This document shows positions 9,749-18,722 of a stretch of 64,000 nt of DNA, one piece after another. Each line of letters opens with the position of its first letter. Positions within the stretch are counted from its first letter, which is position 1. The translations under genes and the position numbers were made by a program. The stretch lies in contig NZ_CP029331.1 in the NCBI RefSeq assembly GCF_003345255.1, positions 1,612,001 through 1,676,000 of the forward strand, in the 5' to 3' direction. The notes below the pieces were generated by a model, which saw only the letters and a program-made list of their open reading frames with translations, did no database searches and was not told the origin of the DNA. The stretch comes from Pseudothauera hydrothermalis. Its GTDB lineage: Bacteria; Pseudomonadota; Gammaproteobacteria; Burkholderiales; Rhodocyclaceae.

Positions 9749-11302
9749 ATGAACCTGCCTGCCCCGATCGATCGCGCCAGCCTGCCCACGGAGGTTGCTC
9801 CGCTGCAGGATCTGGTGCTCGAGCTGGGGCAGCAGATGCAGGCGATGCGTGCGCAGTTCGACGCCCAGCTCGATACCCTGCGTCACCAGTTGGTCGAGCT
9901 GCGGCGGCGCCTGTTCGGGCCGCGCAGCGAGGTGATCCACCTCGGGCAGGCAGAACTGTGGTCCGACCCAGTACAGTTCCCTGTGCCGGCCGAGGAGCGG
10001 CGCGAGGTCGGCGCTCACACCCGGCGCAAGGGCGGGCGGCCGGCGATCAGCCCGGATCTGCCGCGCCGGCGCGTCGAGCACGACCTCTCCGATGCCGAGA
10101 AGGCCGGCTACGCCTCGCTCGAGCGCATCGGCGAGGAGGTCTCGGAGTTGCTCGAGTACATCCCCGCCCGGCTCGAAGTGATCCAGAACGTGCGCCTGAA
10201 GTACCGCTGCGAGAGCGCCGACGGCCGCAGTACCGTGCGCACTGCTACGGCCCAGGGCTCGCCGCTGCTCAGGAGCAACGCCGGCGCCGGGCTGCTCGCC
10301 CACGTGATGGTGTCGAAATACCTCGATCACTGCCCGCTGGCGCGACAGTCGCGGATCTTTGCGCGCCAAGGCGTTGCCCTGTCACGTCAGACGCTGTGCG
10401 ACTGGGTGCTCGATGCGACCGAGTTGCTCGCCGTGTTGATGCCGGCCCTGCAGCGCCACGTACTCTCGAGCCCGGTGATCTTCACCGACGACACCACGCT
10501 GGCCCTTCAGGCCCCCGGCAAGACGATCACCGCCCGGATGTGGGTCTATCTGGCCGGCGGGCAACAGAAGGACGATGAGGGTCAGTGGCACAAGGTGGCT
10601 CCGGCCGCCCTCTACGACTTCACGGCCGATCGATCCGGGACGCATCCGCGCCGGATCCTGGGCGCGTGGCGCGGCTACCTGCAGGCCGACGACTACAGCG
10701 GCTACCACGCCAGCTTCCGCGAGGGCGTCACCCATGTGGCGTGCTGGGCGCATGTGCGGCGCAAGTTCTTCGATGTGATCAAGGCCGCCCCCAAGGGGGC
10801 GCCGCCCGGGCTGGCCGATGACGCGTTGCGCTTCATCGGGCTGATCTACCGCATCGAGCGTCGCCTGGCCGAGGCCGACCCGGACGTACGCCTGCGCGTG
10901 CGCCAAGGGCGCACCCGGCGGGTGCTGACCGCGTTCCACCGTTGGCTCGCCCATCACCAGCCGACGCTGCTGCCGCGCTCGCCGCTGGGACGTGCGTTTG
11001 CCTACGCGCTGTCGAACTGGACAGCGCTCACCGTGTTTGCCGACAGTGGCCTGCTCGCGCCGGACAACAATACCGCCGAGCGGGCGATGCGGCCGGTGGC
11101 GATCTCGAGGAAGAACTGGCTGTTTGCCGGAAGTCCACGTGGCGGACGGGCCGCCGCCGTGGCACTCTCGCTGATCGAGACGGCGCGGTTGAACGGCATT
11201 GAGCCCTACGCCTACCTGAAGGATGTGCTCACGCGCCTGCCCGGCCACCGCATGGACCGGCTCGACGAACTGCTGCCGATGAACTGGAAGCCCGCGCCCT
11301 GA
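9749..11302 (+). CDS. tnpC: IS66 transposase TnpC
   Basis: This is the 517-residue DDE transposase. An N-terminal coiled region with a leucine-rich zipper (residues 15-60) is followed by a short segment RLFGPRSEV, a cysteine-poor variant of the zinc-binding part, and by the catalytic core with FTDDTTLAL, QADDYSGYHASF and the glutamate in NNTAERAMRPV. WLFAGSPRGGRAAA near the end is also conserved. An alternative GTG lies at 9722 in frame. Its stop overlaps the next ORF (TGATG). The protein appears full length. Confidence 0.94.
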   Translation: MNLPAPIDRASLPTEVAPLQDLVLELGQQMQAMRAQFDAQLDTLRHQLVELRRRLFGPRSEVIHLGQAELWSDPVQFPVPAEERREVGAHTRRKGGRPAISPDLPRRRVEHDLSDAEKAGYASLERIGEEVSELLEYIPARLEVIQNVRLKYRCESADGRSTVRTATAQGSPLLRSNAGAGLLAHVMVSKYLDHCPLARQSRIFARQGVALSRQTLCDWVLDATELLAVLMPALQRHVLSSPVIFTDDTTLALQAPGKTITARMWVYLAGGQQKDDEGQWHKVAPAALYDFTADRSGTHPRRILGAWRGYLQADDYSGYHASFREGVTHVACWAHVRRKFFDVIKAAPKGAPPGLADDALRFIGLIYRIERRLAEADPDVRLRVRQGRTRRVLTAFHRWLAHHQPTLLPRSPLGRAFAYALSNWTALTVFADSGLLAPDNNTAERAMRPVAISRKNWLFAGSPRGGRAAAVALSLIETARLNGIEPYAYLKDVLTRLPGHRMDRLDELLPMNWKPAP

Positions 11303-11811
11303 TGGATCCCGCCACCCTCGAAGCCCTCAACCGCGCAAGCTCGCTCGAACTGTTCCACCTGTCGCGCGTGATCGAGCGTCTGATGTCGGATCCGTCGCGG
11401 ATCGTGCAGATCCGGCTGCATCTGAACCTGGGGAAACGGGTGCGTTTCGTGGACGGGAAAGCCCCGGGTGCCGCACTGCAACTGCGAAGCGGCACCGTGG
11501 TGGCGATGAAGGACACTCAAGTCACGGTGCAGGACGACGCCACCCGTGCGACCTGGACGCTGCCCTATGCAGCGATCGAACTCCCTGCCGACAGCCGCGC
11601 CGCGCCTCAGGTGCCAACCGCCAAGCCCGCCCAACGTCCCACCCGCGAGGACTTCCGCGTCGGCGATCGCGTCAGCTTCGAGGATCGCCATCTGCAGACG
11701 CGCATCGGCACCATCGTGCGCATCAATCAGAAGACGGCCAGCGTCGACTGCGAGAACGAGCCCGGCTGGCGCGTGTCGTTCGGACTGCTCAGGCACGTCG
11801 TCGACCTCTGA
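11302..11811 (+). CDS. Fourth ORF of the IS66 element, function unknown
   Basis: The 169-residue protein overlaps the tnpC stop by one base (TGATG) and ends 43 bases before the right end, so it belongs to the element. Two halves can be seen: residues 1-95 with LGKRVRFVDGKAPGAAL and an SGTVVAMKDTQVTVQD strand pattern, and residues 110-169 with FRVGDRVSFEDRHLQTRIGT and a second beta-rich stretch. Both halves look like small KOW/SH3-like barrels (GxxVxF ... GTVxxI). No catalytic motif is visible. It may be a passenger or a transposition accessory factor. Confidence 0.75.
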   Translation: MDPATLEALNRASSLELFHLSRVIERLMSDPSRIVQIRLHLNLGKRVRFVDGKAPGAALQLRSGTVVAMKDTQVTVQDDATRATWTLPYAAIELPADSRAAPQVPTAKPAQRPTREDFRVGDRVSFEDRHLQTRIGTIVRINQKTASVDCENEPGWRVSFGLLRHVVDL

Positions 11812-11832
11812 AGCCCTCGGCACCGCCGGGGA

Positions 11833-11854
11833 ACGGGGTCGCTCGGACGGTTAC
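11833..11854 (-). repeat. IS66 right inverted repeat
   Basis: Read on the minus strand the end is GTAACCGTCCGAGC then GACCCCGT, matching the left end with one difference. Confidence 0.93.
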
Positions 11855-11862
11855 GCAGATCC
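11855..11862. repeat. Target-site duplication, right copy (GCAGATCC)
   Basis: Exact repeat of 8843-8850 directly outside the right end of the element. Confidence 0.95.
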
Positions 11863-12712
11863 GCAGCTTGCGCGCTGGCGTGTGTGGCCAGCCGACGGCA
11901 TGGCGCCGCTCAAAGACTTGCGCGTTGGCACCGAGATCGCGCGCAACACCGATGCGGCCTGGGATCGTCTTTTGGAGAAAAAGTCCGCCGAACGGCGCAT
12001 CGGACTGTCGATGAGGCTTATTGAATCCGCCAACGGGCTGAAGCTGGCGGTGCAAGATGAAGACGGCCACCGCGCCAGCGCCACGCTGGCGCACCCCTTC
12101 GAGCCAGCCAAAGACCCCGCCCGTGCCAAAGCCATGCTGCGCGAACAACTCGGCAAACTGGGCAATACGATTTTCTACGCCCAGCAGATCGACATCGATC
12201 TTGCCCGCGCCTGGTTTTTGCCCGCTGCGGCCGTCAATGCATTACGTCGTCAGGCAATCGAGCGCATCGAAGCGGTCCGCGCCGCCGCCTGGCAGCGGCT
12301 GCCACGCGCCACCGCAATCGAGCCGCCGGTGCCATACCCGGAAGACAGCCTCAGCTATCTGGCCAATGTCTTCAACCACAAAGCACGCGACTTTTACGCC
12401 CGCCACGGTGTCAAGGTCATCGAGGCTGCGTTCGAAAGCCATGAGGAGCTCGGTGAAGTCAGCCTGATGATCACCAAGCACTGTGTGCGCTACAGCCTGA
12501 GTCTGTGTCCCAAACAAACCGCCGGCGTCACCGGGGTGGCCGGCACCATCCGCGCCGAACCGCTGGTGTTGGTCAATGGCAGCGAACGGCTCACCTTGCG
12601 CTTTGACTGCAAGCCGTGCGAAATGCACGTGGTCGGACGGATCAAGAAAAACGTGCTCAAGCAGGCCGCCGCCGTGCCGCTGCAGTTCTACCGCAGCCGG
12701 TCGGCTCAATAG
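11855..12712 (+). pseudogene. rlhA: rlhA 3' part, separated from its start by IS66
   Basis: This frame continues rlhA after the insertion, from ADPQLARW to the end (about 285 residues). It has the C-terminal U32 domain: YFA-type block TIFYAQQIDI, SYLANVFNHKARDFY, VMITKHC-type block LMITKHCVRYSLSLCPKQ and LRFDCKPCEMHV with further cysteines. In E. coli RlhA the same blocks follow the N-terminal part without a break. There is no start codon or ribosome-binding site of its own, although read-through from the IS66 ORFs could give an in-frame fusion (the frame is open from 11546). Its 3' end overlaps the convergent slyX by 7 bases. Confidence 0.92.
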
Positions 12713-12927
12713 TGGGGCGGAATCTCGTCGCGCACAGAAGCCGGCTGGCCGATGGCAACCAGGCTGCGCACCTGCCCGTCCAGCGCCAGCACCTGTTTTT
12801 GCAGCCGTTCGATTTCCCGTTGCTGGCGAAAGACGGTCATGTTGAGCGTGTCGAGCAAATCCTCGGCCCAGGCCAGCTTGCTTTCCAACTCGATCAGCCG
12901 GGCTTGGATCGGGTCCGATTCAGGCAT
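12706..12927 (-). CDS. slyX: SlyX family protein
   Basis: The 73-residue protein is a coiled coil: ESKLAWAEDLLDTLNMTVFR and REIERLQKQVLAL carry regular leucine heptads, and the C terminus ends in EIPPHY, the SlyX signature. The cellular role of SlyX is not known. The start at 12927 (MPESDP) fits the family length of 70-75 residues. It begins inside the last codons of the YlqF-type GTPase gene (8-base overlap), so the two are probably cotranscribed. Confidence 0.9.
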   Translation of the reverse strand: MPESDPIQARLIELESKLAWAEDLLDTLNMTVFRQQREIERLQKQVLALDGQVRSLVAIGQPASVRDEIPPHY

Positions 12928-13843
12928 CGGCGTCTTCCTCGCAATCGGCGTCGGCGGGCAGCGCGCTCGGCGCCTGCGCTGCGGCGGCCAACATCTGCGC
13001 ACGCGTCTGCGGGGTCTCCAGGCTGATCCGCCCGATTGCGCCGGCACGAAAGTCGGTCAGCAGCAAACCGGCGGCTTTTTCCAGATCCAAGCCGCCGCCT
13101 TTGATCAGGCAACCGCGCCGGCGGGCAATCTCTTCGACCAGCGCATGACCGTCGGCCGGCCATTGCTTGAATTTGTAGCGGGCAGCCAGTTCGCGCGGAT
13201 AGCGTGCCAGCAGAATATCGCCCAAAAAAGCTGCCACCTGTTCGTCGATCACTGCATTGCGGCCAATGGCATGACAGGCGGCAAGCATGAAACCGTCCGC
13301 ATCATGGACGATTTTCGGCCACATCATCCCCGGCGTGTCGGTGACCGTCATGTGCTCGCCAAGGTCCAAGGTTTGCTGCGACTTGGTCACCGCCGGCTCA
13401 TCGCCCACCTTGGCCACCCGGCGGTTGAGCAGTGCATTCATCAGCGTCGATTTACCCACATTCGGAATACCCATGATCATCAGCCGCAAGGGCTTGGTGC
13501 GATCGTTGCGGTGCGGTGCCAACGCCTGCGCAAGCTGTGGAATACGGGCCACATCGGCCGGCTTCTTGCAAGACAGCGCCACCGCTTTGACGCCGCCTTG
13601 GCGCTCGTAATACGCCAGCCAGGCACGGGTGACTTGCGGGTCGGCAAGATCGGCCTTGTTGAGCAACTTCAAGCAAGGGCGCTGACGGAATTCGCGCAGT
13701 TCGCGGATCATTGGATTGCAACTGGCTTCTGGGATGCGGGCATCGAGCACCTCGATCACCACGTCGGTGCGCGCCATGGCCTCGGCGGCCTTTTTGCGCG
13801 CCGAGGCCATGTGACCGGGAAACCACTGGATGGACATGGACAA
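12920..13843 (-). CDS. ylqF: Ribosome biogenesis GTPase YlqF/RbgA
   Basis: This 307-residue circularly permuted GTPase acts in late 50S subunit assembly. The G motifs occur in permuted order: G4 LLNKADL near residue 60, G1 MGIPNVGKSTLMN near 125, and G3 DTPGMM near 175. The N terminus IQWFPGHMASARK is the RbgA/YlqF hallmark. A second ATG two codons in (MSMSI) is an alternative start. SlyX follows in the same direction with an overlap. Confidence 0.93.
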   Translation of the reverse strand: MSMSIQWFPGHMASARKKAAEAMARTDVVIEVLDARIPEASCNPMIRELREFRQRPCLKLLNKADLADPQVTRAWLAYYERQGGVKAVALSCKKPADVARIPQLAQALAPHRNDRTKPLRLMIMGIPNVGKSTLMNALLNRRVAKVGDEPAVTKSQQTLDLGEHMTVTDTPGMMWPKIVHDADGFMLAACHAIGRNAVIDEQVAAFLGDILLARYPRELAARYKFKQWPADGHALVEEIARRRGCLIKGGGLDLEKAAGLLLTDFRAGAIGRISLETPQTRAQMLAAAAQAPSALPADADCEEDADA

Positions 13844-14000
13844 ACCGGGGAAATCCGTTTTTCAAGGGGCGCATTATCGCAGCAATGAACACCTGCTGCG
13901 CCGCGCAACGCGCAAACCACCTTTGGGCTCCCAAGCAAAAAGCGCTGCCGCGGGCGTTCGGGTTACAATCGGCCTCCTTTGCTGCACTGCGGAGCGCATC

Positions 14001-15080
14001 ATGTCTGTCGCCCAGACCGAAAACCTCAACATCGTGGCCGTCGACCATATGCCGTCGCCGGATGAGATCAAGGCGCGCGTGCCGCTCACCGAGCGCGCTG
14101 CCGCCAGCGTGCTGGCCGGACGCCGGGCGCTCACCGACATTCTGGACCGCAAGGACAAGCGCCTGTTCGTGGTCGTCGGCCCCTGCTCCATCCACGATCC
14201 GCTGGCCGGACTGGATTACGCCCGCCGGCTCAAGGCGTTGGCCGATGAAGTCGCAGACACCATGGTGCTGGTCATGCGGGTGTATTTCGAAAAGCCACGC
14301 ACCGTGACCGGCTGGAAGGGTTTCATCAACGACCCTTACATGGACGATTCCTTCCGCATCGACGAGGGCATGGAAAAAGCCCGCCGCTTTCTGCTGGAAG
14401 TGTGCGAACTGGGTCTGCCCACCGCTACCGAGGCGCTGGATCCGATCGCACCGCAATACTACGGCGACCTGATCAGTTGGACCGCCATTGGCGCACGTAC
14501 CTCGGAATCGCAAACCCATCGAGAAATGGCCTCCGGCCTGTCCACCCCGGTCGGCTTCAAAAACGCCACCGATGGCGACCTGGAGGTGGCCATCAATGCC
14601 ATTCTTTCCGCCTCACGCCCGCACAGTTTTCTGGGCATCAACGGCCGCGGCCAATCGGCCATTTTGCGCACCCGCGGCAACCGTCTGGGGCATGTGGTGT
14701 TGCGCGGCGGCGGCGGTCGGCCCAATTACGACACCGTATCGATTTCGCTGGCCGAGCAGGCGCTGGCCAAGGCCAAGCTGCCGGTCAATATCGTAGTCGA
14801 TTGTTCGCACGCCAACTCTTGGAAGAAAGCCGAATTCCAGCCGCTGGTCATGAAAGACGTGATTCACCAGATCCGCGAGGGCAACCGTTCGGTGGTCGGG
14901 CTGATGATCGAAAGCTTCATCGAGGCGGGCAACCAATCGATTCCGGCCGATCTGTCGCAGCTCAAGTATGGCTGCTCGGTCACCGACGCCTGTGTCGGCT
15001 GGGACACTACCGTGGAAATGATCCACAGCGCCGCCGCAGTCTTGCGCGAGGTGCTGCCCAGCCGGGGTGTGCCTGCATGA
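14001..15080 (+). CDS. aroG: 3-deoxy-7-phosphoheptulonate synthase, AroG type
   Basis: The 359-residue class I DAHP synthase joins phosphoenolpyruvate and erythrose 4-phosphate in the first step of the shikimate pathway. Motifs include VVVGPCSIHDP (metal-binding cysteine), MRVYFEKPRT, GARTSESQTHREMASGLS, GFKNATDG and VDCSHANSWKK. The start at 14001 follows GGAGCGCATC; the longer frame upstream is not protein-like. Which aromatic amino acid inhibits this isoenzyme cannot be told from sequence. It overlaps serB by ATGA. Confidence 0.94.
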   Translation: MSVAQTENLNIVAVDHMPSPDEIKARVPLTERAAASVLAGRRALTDILDRKDKRLFVVVGPCSIHDPLAGLDYARRLKALADEVADTMVLVMRVYFEKPRTVTGWKGFINDPYMDDSFRIDEGMEKARRFLLEVCELGLPTATEALDPIAPQYYGDLISWTAIGARTSESQTHREMASGLSTPVGFKNATDGDLEVAINAILSASRPHSFLGINGRGQSAILRTRGNRLGHVVLRGGGGRPNYDTVSISLAEQALAKAKLPVNIVVDCSHANSWKKAEFQPLVMKDVIHQIREGNRSVVGLMIESFIEAGNQSIPADLSQLKYGCSVTDACVGWDTTVEMIHSAAAVLREVLPSRGVPA

Positions 15081-15907
15081 ACCTGGTGGTACAAGGGCCC
15101 AAGGTCGATGCCAATGTTTTGAAGACGCTCGCCACGCTGACCGCGGCGCGCAGCATCGTACAAATCACCCCCAACGCCTTCCGCCTGGTCGAAGCCCAGG
15201 CGCATGATGAAGTGGCCGCCATGTGTGCGCGCGCTGCGCTCGATTGCACCTGGATACCGGAGGGGCGTCGGCTGAGCGATTTCGGGCTTTTTGTCACCGA
15301 CATGGATTCCACCCTGATCGATATCGAGTGTATCGACGAGATCGCCGACCTTCAGGGCCTCAAGCATGAAGTGGCACAGATCACCGAGGCGGCCATGCGC
15401 GGCGAAATCGATTTCTGCGAATCGCTCGCCCGTCGGGTGGGCTTACTCGCCGGCCTGCGCGTCGAAGCACTCGCCGAAGTGTATGAAGAGCGCTTGAAGC
15501 TCAACCCAGGAGCCGAACGTCTGCTGCGCACGCTCAAGCAGGCCGGTATCTATACCGTGTTGGTTTCGGGCGGCTTCACCTATTTCACCGAGCGCCTGAA
15601 GCAGCGTCTGGGCTTCGATGAAGCCTGGGCAAACGAGCTGGCGGTGCAAGACGGCCGGCTGACCGGGCGGCTTTGCGGTCCGGTGGTCGACGCCGCCACC
15701 AAGGCCGCCCACCTGGTGCGCGCACGACAAGCGCTTGGCTTGCGCGCCGAACAAACCATCGCCGTAGGCGACGGGGCTAACGACCTGCCCATGCTGCGCG
15801 AGGCCGGTTTTGCGGTGGCGTTTCGCGCCAAACCGGTGCTGCGGGAAGTCGCCGACTGCTGCCTGGACTACAGCGGTCTGGACGGCATTCTCAACGTTTT
15901 GGACTAA
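15077..15907 (+). CDS. serB: Phosphoserine phosphatase
   Basis: The 276-residue HAD-family enzyme makes L-serine from O-phosphoserine. Catalytic motif I is FVTDMDSTLIDIECIDEIA (two aspartates), motif II is VLVSGGFTYF and motif III/IV is KAAHLVRAR and VGDGANDLPML. Residues 1-75 form the short N-terminal ACT-like part typical of SerB. It overlaps aroG and is 3 bases from the HDOD gene, so the three form one transcription unit. Confidence 0.95.
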   Translation: MNLVVQGPKVDANVLKTLATLTAARSIVQITPNAFRLVEAQAHDEVAAMCARAALDCTWIPEGRRLSDFGLFVTDMDSTLIDIECIDEIADLQGLKHEVAQITEAAMRGEIDFCESLARRVGLLAGLRVEALAEVYEERLKLNPGAERLLRTLKQAGIYTVLVSGGFTYFTERLKQRLGFDEAWANELAVQDGRLTGRLCGPVVDAATKAAHLVRARQALGLRAEQTIAVGDGANDLPMLREAGFAVAFRAKPVLREVADCCLDYSGLDGILNVLD

Positions 15908-15910
15908 GCA

Positions 15911-17545
15911 ATGAACGCTGCGCCCGGCGCACTGGACCACTGGCGTGAAACGCTCGCCCAGGTCCAGTTGCCGGTGTTCGGCGGCGCAGCCACCTCTGAG
16001 GCGCTGCTGCAACCCGGGCTCTCCATTCAGCAACTGGGCCGTCTGTTGCTGGCCGAGCCGCCCCTGGCGCTCGATGTCATCCTGATGGCGGCCCGTCTGC
16101 CCCGGCTGCAAGGCGAGGTCCAAGGTTTGCAGCATGCCCTCGGCGTGCTTGGCGTCGACCGCGTCCAACAACTCGTGCGCAGCCGCATGAACCGGCTGTT
16201 CAACGACCAACGGCCGGCCCACCGCGCAGCCTTGCAGGCGCTGTCGACCAGCCGCCTGGCCGCTGCCTTGGTCGAACATTGGGACCGCGCCAACCTCGGC
16301 GGTCGCGGCGAATCCCTGCAATGGGCGGCGATGATCCTGGGACTTGCGCGCTGGAAACTGCCGCTGGCCGCCCCGGATCTCTATCTGCAAATCGAGCGTC
16401 GCGCCCGCGCGGGCGAACACCGCGCCCGGGTGGAACGCGAGTTGCTCGGTTGCCGCATCGATGCGGTCAATCGCACGCTGCTCGGTGCTGCCGGGTTGAA
16501 TGCCGATCCGCTGCTGGGCGAAGCCATGACCCCGAATCCGCGGCTATTGGCCAAGGCTGCGCGCTATGCGTGGACAGGCAGCATTGCGCCGGCGCTACCC
16601 GCGGCGCTTTCGCAACGGCTGCGCTCGCGCAACATGTTTCCGATGCTGGCTCATCTATTGGCCTGGAGCGCGTGCGATGGCTGGTACAGCCGGCGCACCC
16701 TGAGCCTGATGCGAGCGGTCTCCGCCGTGTTGCATCAGCCGCTCGACCGGGTCATTGCCGACGCGCATCAGGTAGCGGTGCGGGCAAGCCGCGCGCCAGT
16801 GCTGGCCGGGCGGGTATTCACCCCTGCCCAACAGCTTTTTTGGCCGCCTGTGCGACGCCGCACCAACGCGGCCCGAAAGGTTGCCGCCACCAGCGCCAGT
16901 CAGACGTTTCGCGAAATACCCAGGTCGCAGTCGGCGCCCGCCGAGCCAGCGCCGAGTCATACACAGACTGGCGGGCCGGCTTTGGCGGCAGCCCCCCGAT
17001 CACGCACCGGCACATTGACCGACGCCGCCTTGGTCGAAGCCTTTGTGTGCAATTGCCGCGCCGGCGCCTTTGGAGATTTGCGTCGTTTCATGCCCGCCCT
17101 GGTGCGTACCCTGACGCAAGGCATCGGGCTTGCCCGTTGTGTGCTGATGCTCAAGGCCGCTTCCGGCGATTACCTGGTAGGCTGCTTCGCACACGGCTTT
17201 ACGCCGGCACTGGAGGTGCGTACTTTGACCGCGTCTTTGTGCGACGACAACCTGTTCGCCCGTCTCTACCATCGCCCCGGCAGTGCGCTGCATCTGAGCG
17301 CGCCCCACGCATTGGCGGCACGCAGCCAGTGGCCGCCATCGATGGTTCGGCTCAGCGCTGCGGGCGATATGTTCCTGGCCAGTTTGCATGCCGCTCAGCG
17401 CCCGTTCGGGGTCATATGGGTCGATGCTGGGGGCGCACACCCCTTAAGCCAGGAGCAGTACGCCTTGTTTCGTCAGTTGGCGCGCCCCCTGGGCGCGGAA
17501 TTCAGCCGCTTGGCCGGTGCGGTAGCCGGCGCGCGGCGGGCATGA
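15911..17545 (+). CDS. HDOD-domain signalling protein
   Basis: A 544-residue protein. The first 280 residues show the HDOD pattern (SIQQLGRLLLAEPPLALDVI, HALGVLGVDRVQQLV), an HD-like output domain without the HD metal residues that is found in bacterial signalling proteins. A proline- and alanine-rich linker (about 310-370) leads to a C-terminal part (about 375-540) that resembles a GAF sensor (FMPALVRTLTQGIGLARCVL). Substrate and partners cannot be read. It follows serB by 3 bases. Confidence 0.72.
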   Translation: MNAAPGALDHWRETLAQVQLPVFGGAATSEALLQPGLSIQQLGRLLLAEPPLALDVILMAARLPRLQGEVQGLQHALGVLGVDRVQQLVRSRMNRLFNDQRPAHRAALQALSTSRLAAALVEHWDRANLGGRGESLQWAAMILGLARWKLPLAAPDLYLQIERRARAGEHRARVERELLGCRIDAVNRTLLGAAGLNADPLLGEAMTPNPRLLAKAARYAWTGSIAPALPAALSQRLRSRNMFPMLAHLLAWSACDGWYSRRTLSLMRAVSAVLHQPLDRVIADAHQVAVRASRAPVLAGRVFTPAQQLFWPPVRRRTNAARKVAATSASQTFREIPRSQSAPAEPAPSHTQTGGPALAAAPRSRTGTLTDAALVEAFVCNCRAGAFGDLRRFMPALVRTLTQGIGLARCVLMLKAASGDYLVGCFAHGFTPALEVRTLTASLCDDNLFARLYHRPGSALHLSAPHALAARSQWPPSMVRLSAAGDMFLASLHAAQRPFGVIWVDAGGAHPLSQEQYALFRQLARPLGAEFSRLAGAVAGARRA

Positions 17546-17645
17546 AACCCCATCCGCTTGCCTGCACCGACGGGCCTGCCGATAATCGCACCCTAGGCGG
17601 CGCGCTCTTGCGAATACCCGCCATATGCTCCGGTAGCGATCGCCA

Positions 17646-18722
17646 ATGAAGGTCATCCCCATCCAGCAAACGGGCGTTCAAACCGCACCGAACCCAGCGC
17701 CCCTGCCGCCGCCGGGCAGCTTGCTGCATGACCGCCGGGGGCGGCGGATCCATGATTTGCGTATCTCGGTCACCGACCGCTGCAATTTCCGCTGCGTCTA
17801 TTGCATGCCGCGGGAGGTGTTCGACAAGGATTACCCCTTTCTGCCTCGCCGCGAGCTGCTCAGTTTTGAAGAAATCGTCCGCGTCGCGCGCTTGTTCGCC
17901 GCCCGCGGCGTGAAAAAAATCCGCATTACCGGCGGTGAGCCGCTGCTGCGTAAAAACATCGAGCGCTTGGTCGGCATGCTGGCCAAGCTCGACGGCGTCG
18001 AGCTTACCTTGACCACCAACGGGGTGCTGCTGCCCAAACTCGCCCGCCCGCTGGCCGACGCTGGCCTGCACAGGGTAACGGTCAGCCTCGATTCGCTCGA
18101 TGACGCCACCTTCCGGCGCATGAACGATGCCGATTTTGCGGTCGAACGTGTGCTCGAAGGCATCGCCGCGGCGCAGGCTGCGGGGCTTACGCCGATCAAG
18201 ATCAACACCGTGATCAAACGCGGCACCAACGATCACGGCATCGTCGAACTCGCCCGCCATTTCCGCGGCAGTGGTCACATCCTGCGCTTTATCGAGTTCA
18301 TGGACGTGGGCGCCTCGAACGGCTGGAAGATGGACGAAGTGCTGCCTTCGCGCGAGGTGATCGCGCGCATCGACCAGGTTTTCCCGCTGGAGCCGGTGGA
18401 CCCCAATTACCAAGGCGAGGTGGCCGAGCGCTGGCGCTATCGGGACGGCGCTGGCGAAATTGGCGTGATTTCCTCGGTCACTCAGGCTTTTTGTTCCAGT
18501 TGCACACGTATCCGCCTGTCGACCGACGGCAAACTCTATACCTGTCTGTTTGCTCAACATGGACACGACCTGCGCGGCCTGCTGCGCAGCGGCGCGGACG
18601 ATGCAGCGCTGGATGCGGCCATCGCGCGGGTGTGGACCGCGCGCGAGGACCGTTACTCGGAAATCCGCAGCGCCCACACCGCGGCGCTGCGCAAGATCGA
18701 AATGTCCTATATCGGCGGTTGA
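17646..18722 (+). CDS. moaA: GTP 3',8-cyclase (molybdenum cofactor synthesis)
   Basis: The 358-residue radical-SAM enzyme makes 3',8-cyclo-7,8-dihydro-GTP, the first step to molybdopterin. The N-terminal cluster motif is CNFRCVYC in [15 protein letters not shown] near residue 47; the C-terminal second cluster has CSSC and the later cysteine in LYTCLFA. The protein ends in the conserved double glycine (SYIGG). Molybdenum cofactor enzymes such as nitrate reductase need it; nitrogenase uses a separate cofactor. Its 3' end overlaps the convergent rmuC by 16 bases. Confidence 0.95.
   Translation: MKVIPIQQTGVQTAPNPAPLPPPGSLLHDRRGRRIHDLRISVTDRCNFRCVYCMPREVFDKDYPFLPRRELLSFEEIVRVARLFAARGVKKIRITGGEPLLRKNIERLVGMLAKLDGVELTLTTNGVLLPKLARPLADAGLHRVTVSLDSLDDATFRRMNDADFAVERVLEGIAAAQAAGLTPIKINTVIKRGTNDHGIVELARHFRGSGHILRFIEFMDVGASNGWKMDEVLPSREVIARIDQVFPLEPVDPNYQGEVAERWRYRDGAGEIGVISSVTQAFCSSCTRIRLSTDGKLYTCLFAQHGHDLRGLLRSGADDAALDAAIARVWTAREDRYSEIRSAHTAALRKIEMSYIGG

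Larger units (their letters stand above)
8851..11854 (+). mobile_element. Complete IS66-family insertion sequence, 3,004 bp
   Basis: The ends are inverted repeats starting GTAACCGTCCGAGC: left 8851-8872 and right 11833-11854, 22 bases with one mismatch. Both ends abut an exact 8-base direct repeat. The element holds tnpA, tnpB and tnpC in the family order plus a fourth ORF, all intact and on the plus strand, so it may still be active. It sits inside rlhA. The good preservation of ends and duplication argues for a recent insertion. Confidence 0.96.

Noticed and set aside
12752-13888. 378-codon open frame on the plus strand
   Set aside because: It is antisense to the YlqF-type GTPase and slyX, both well supported.
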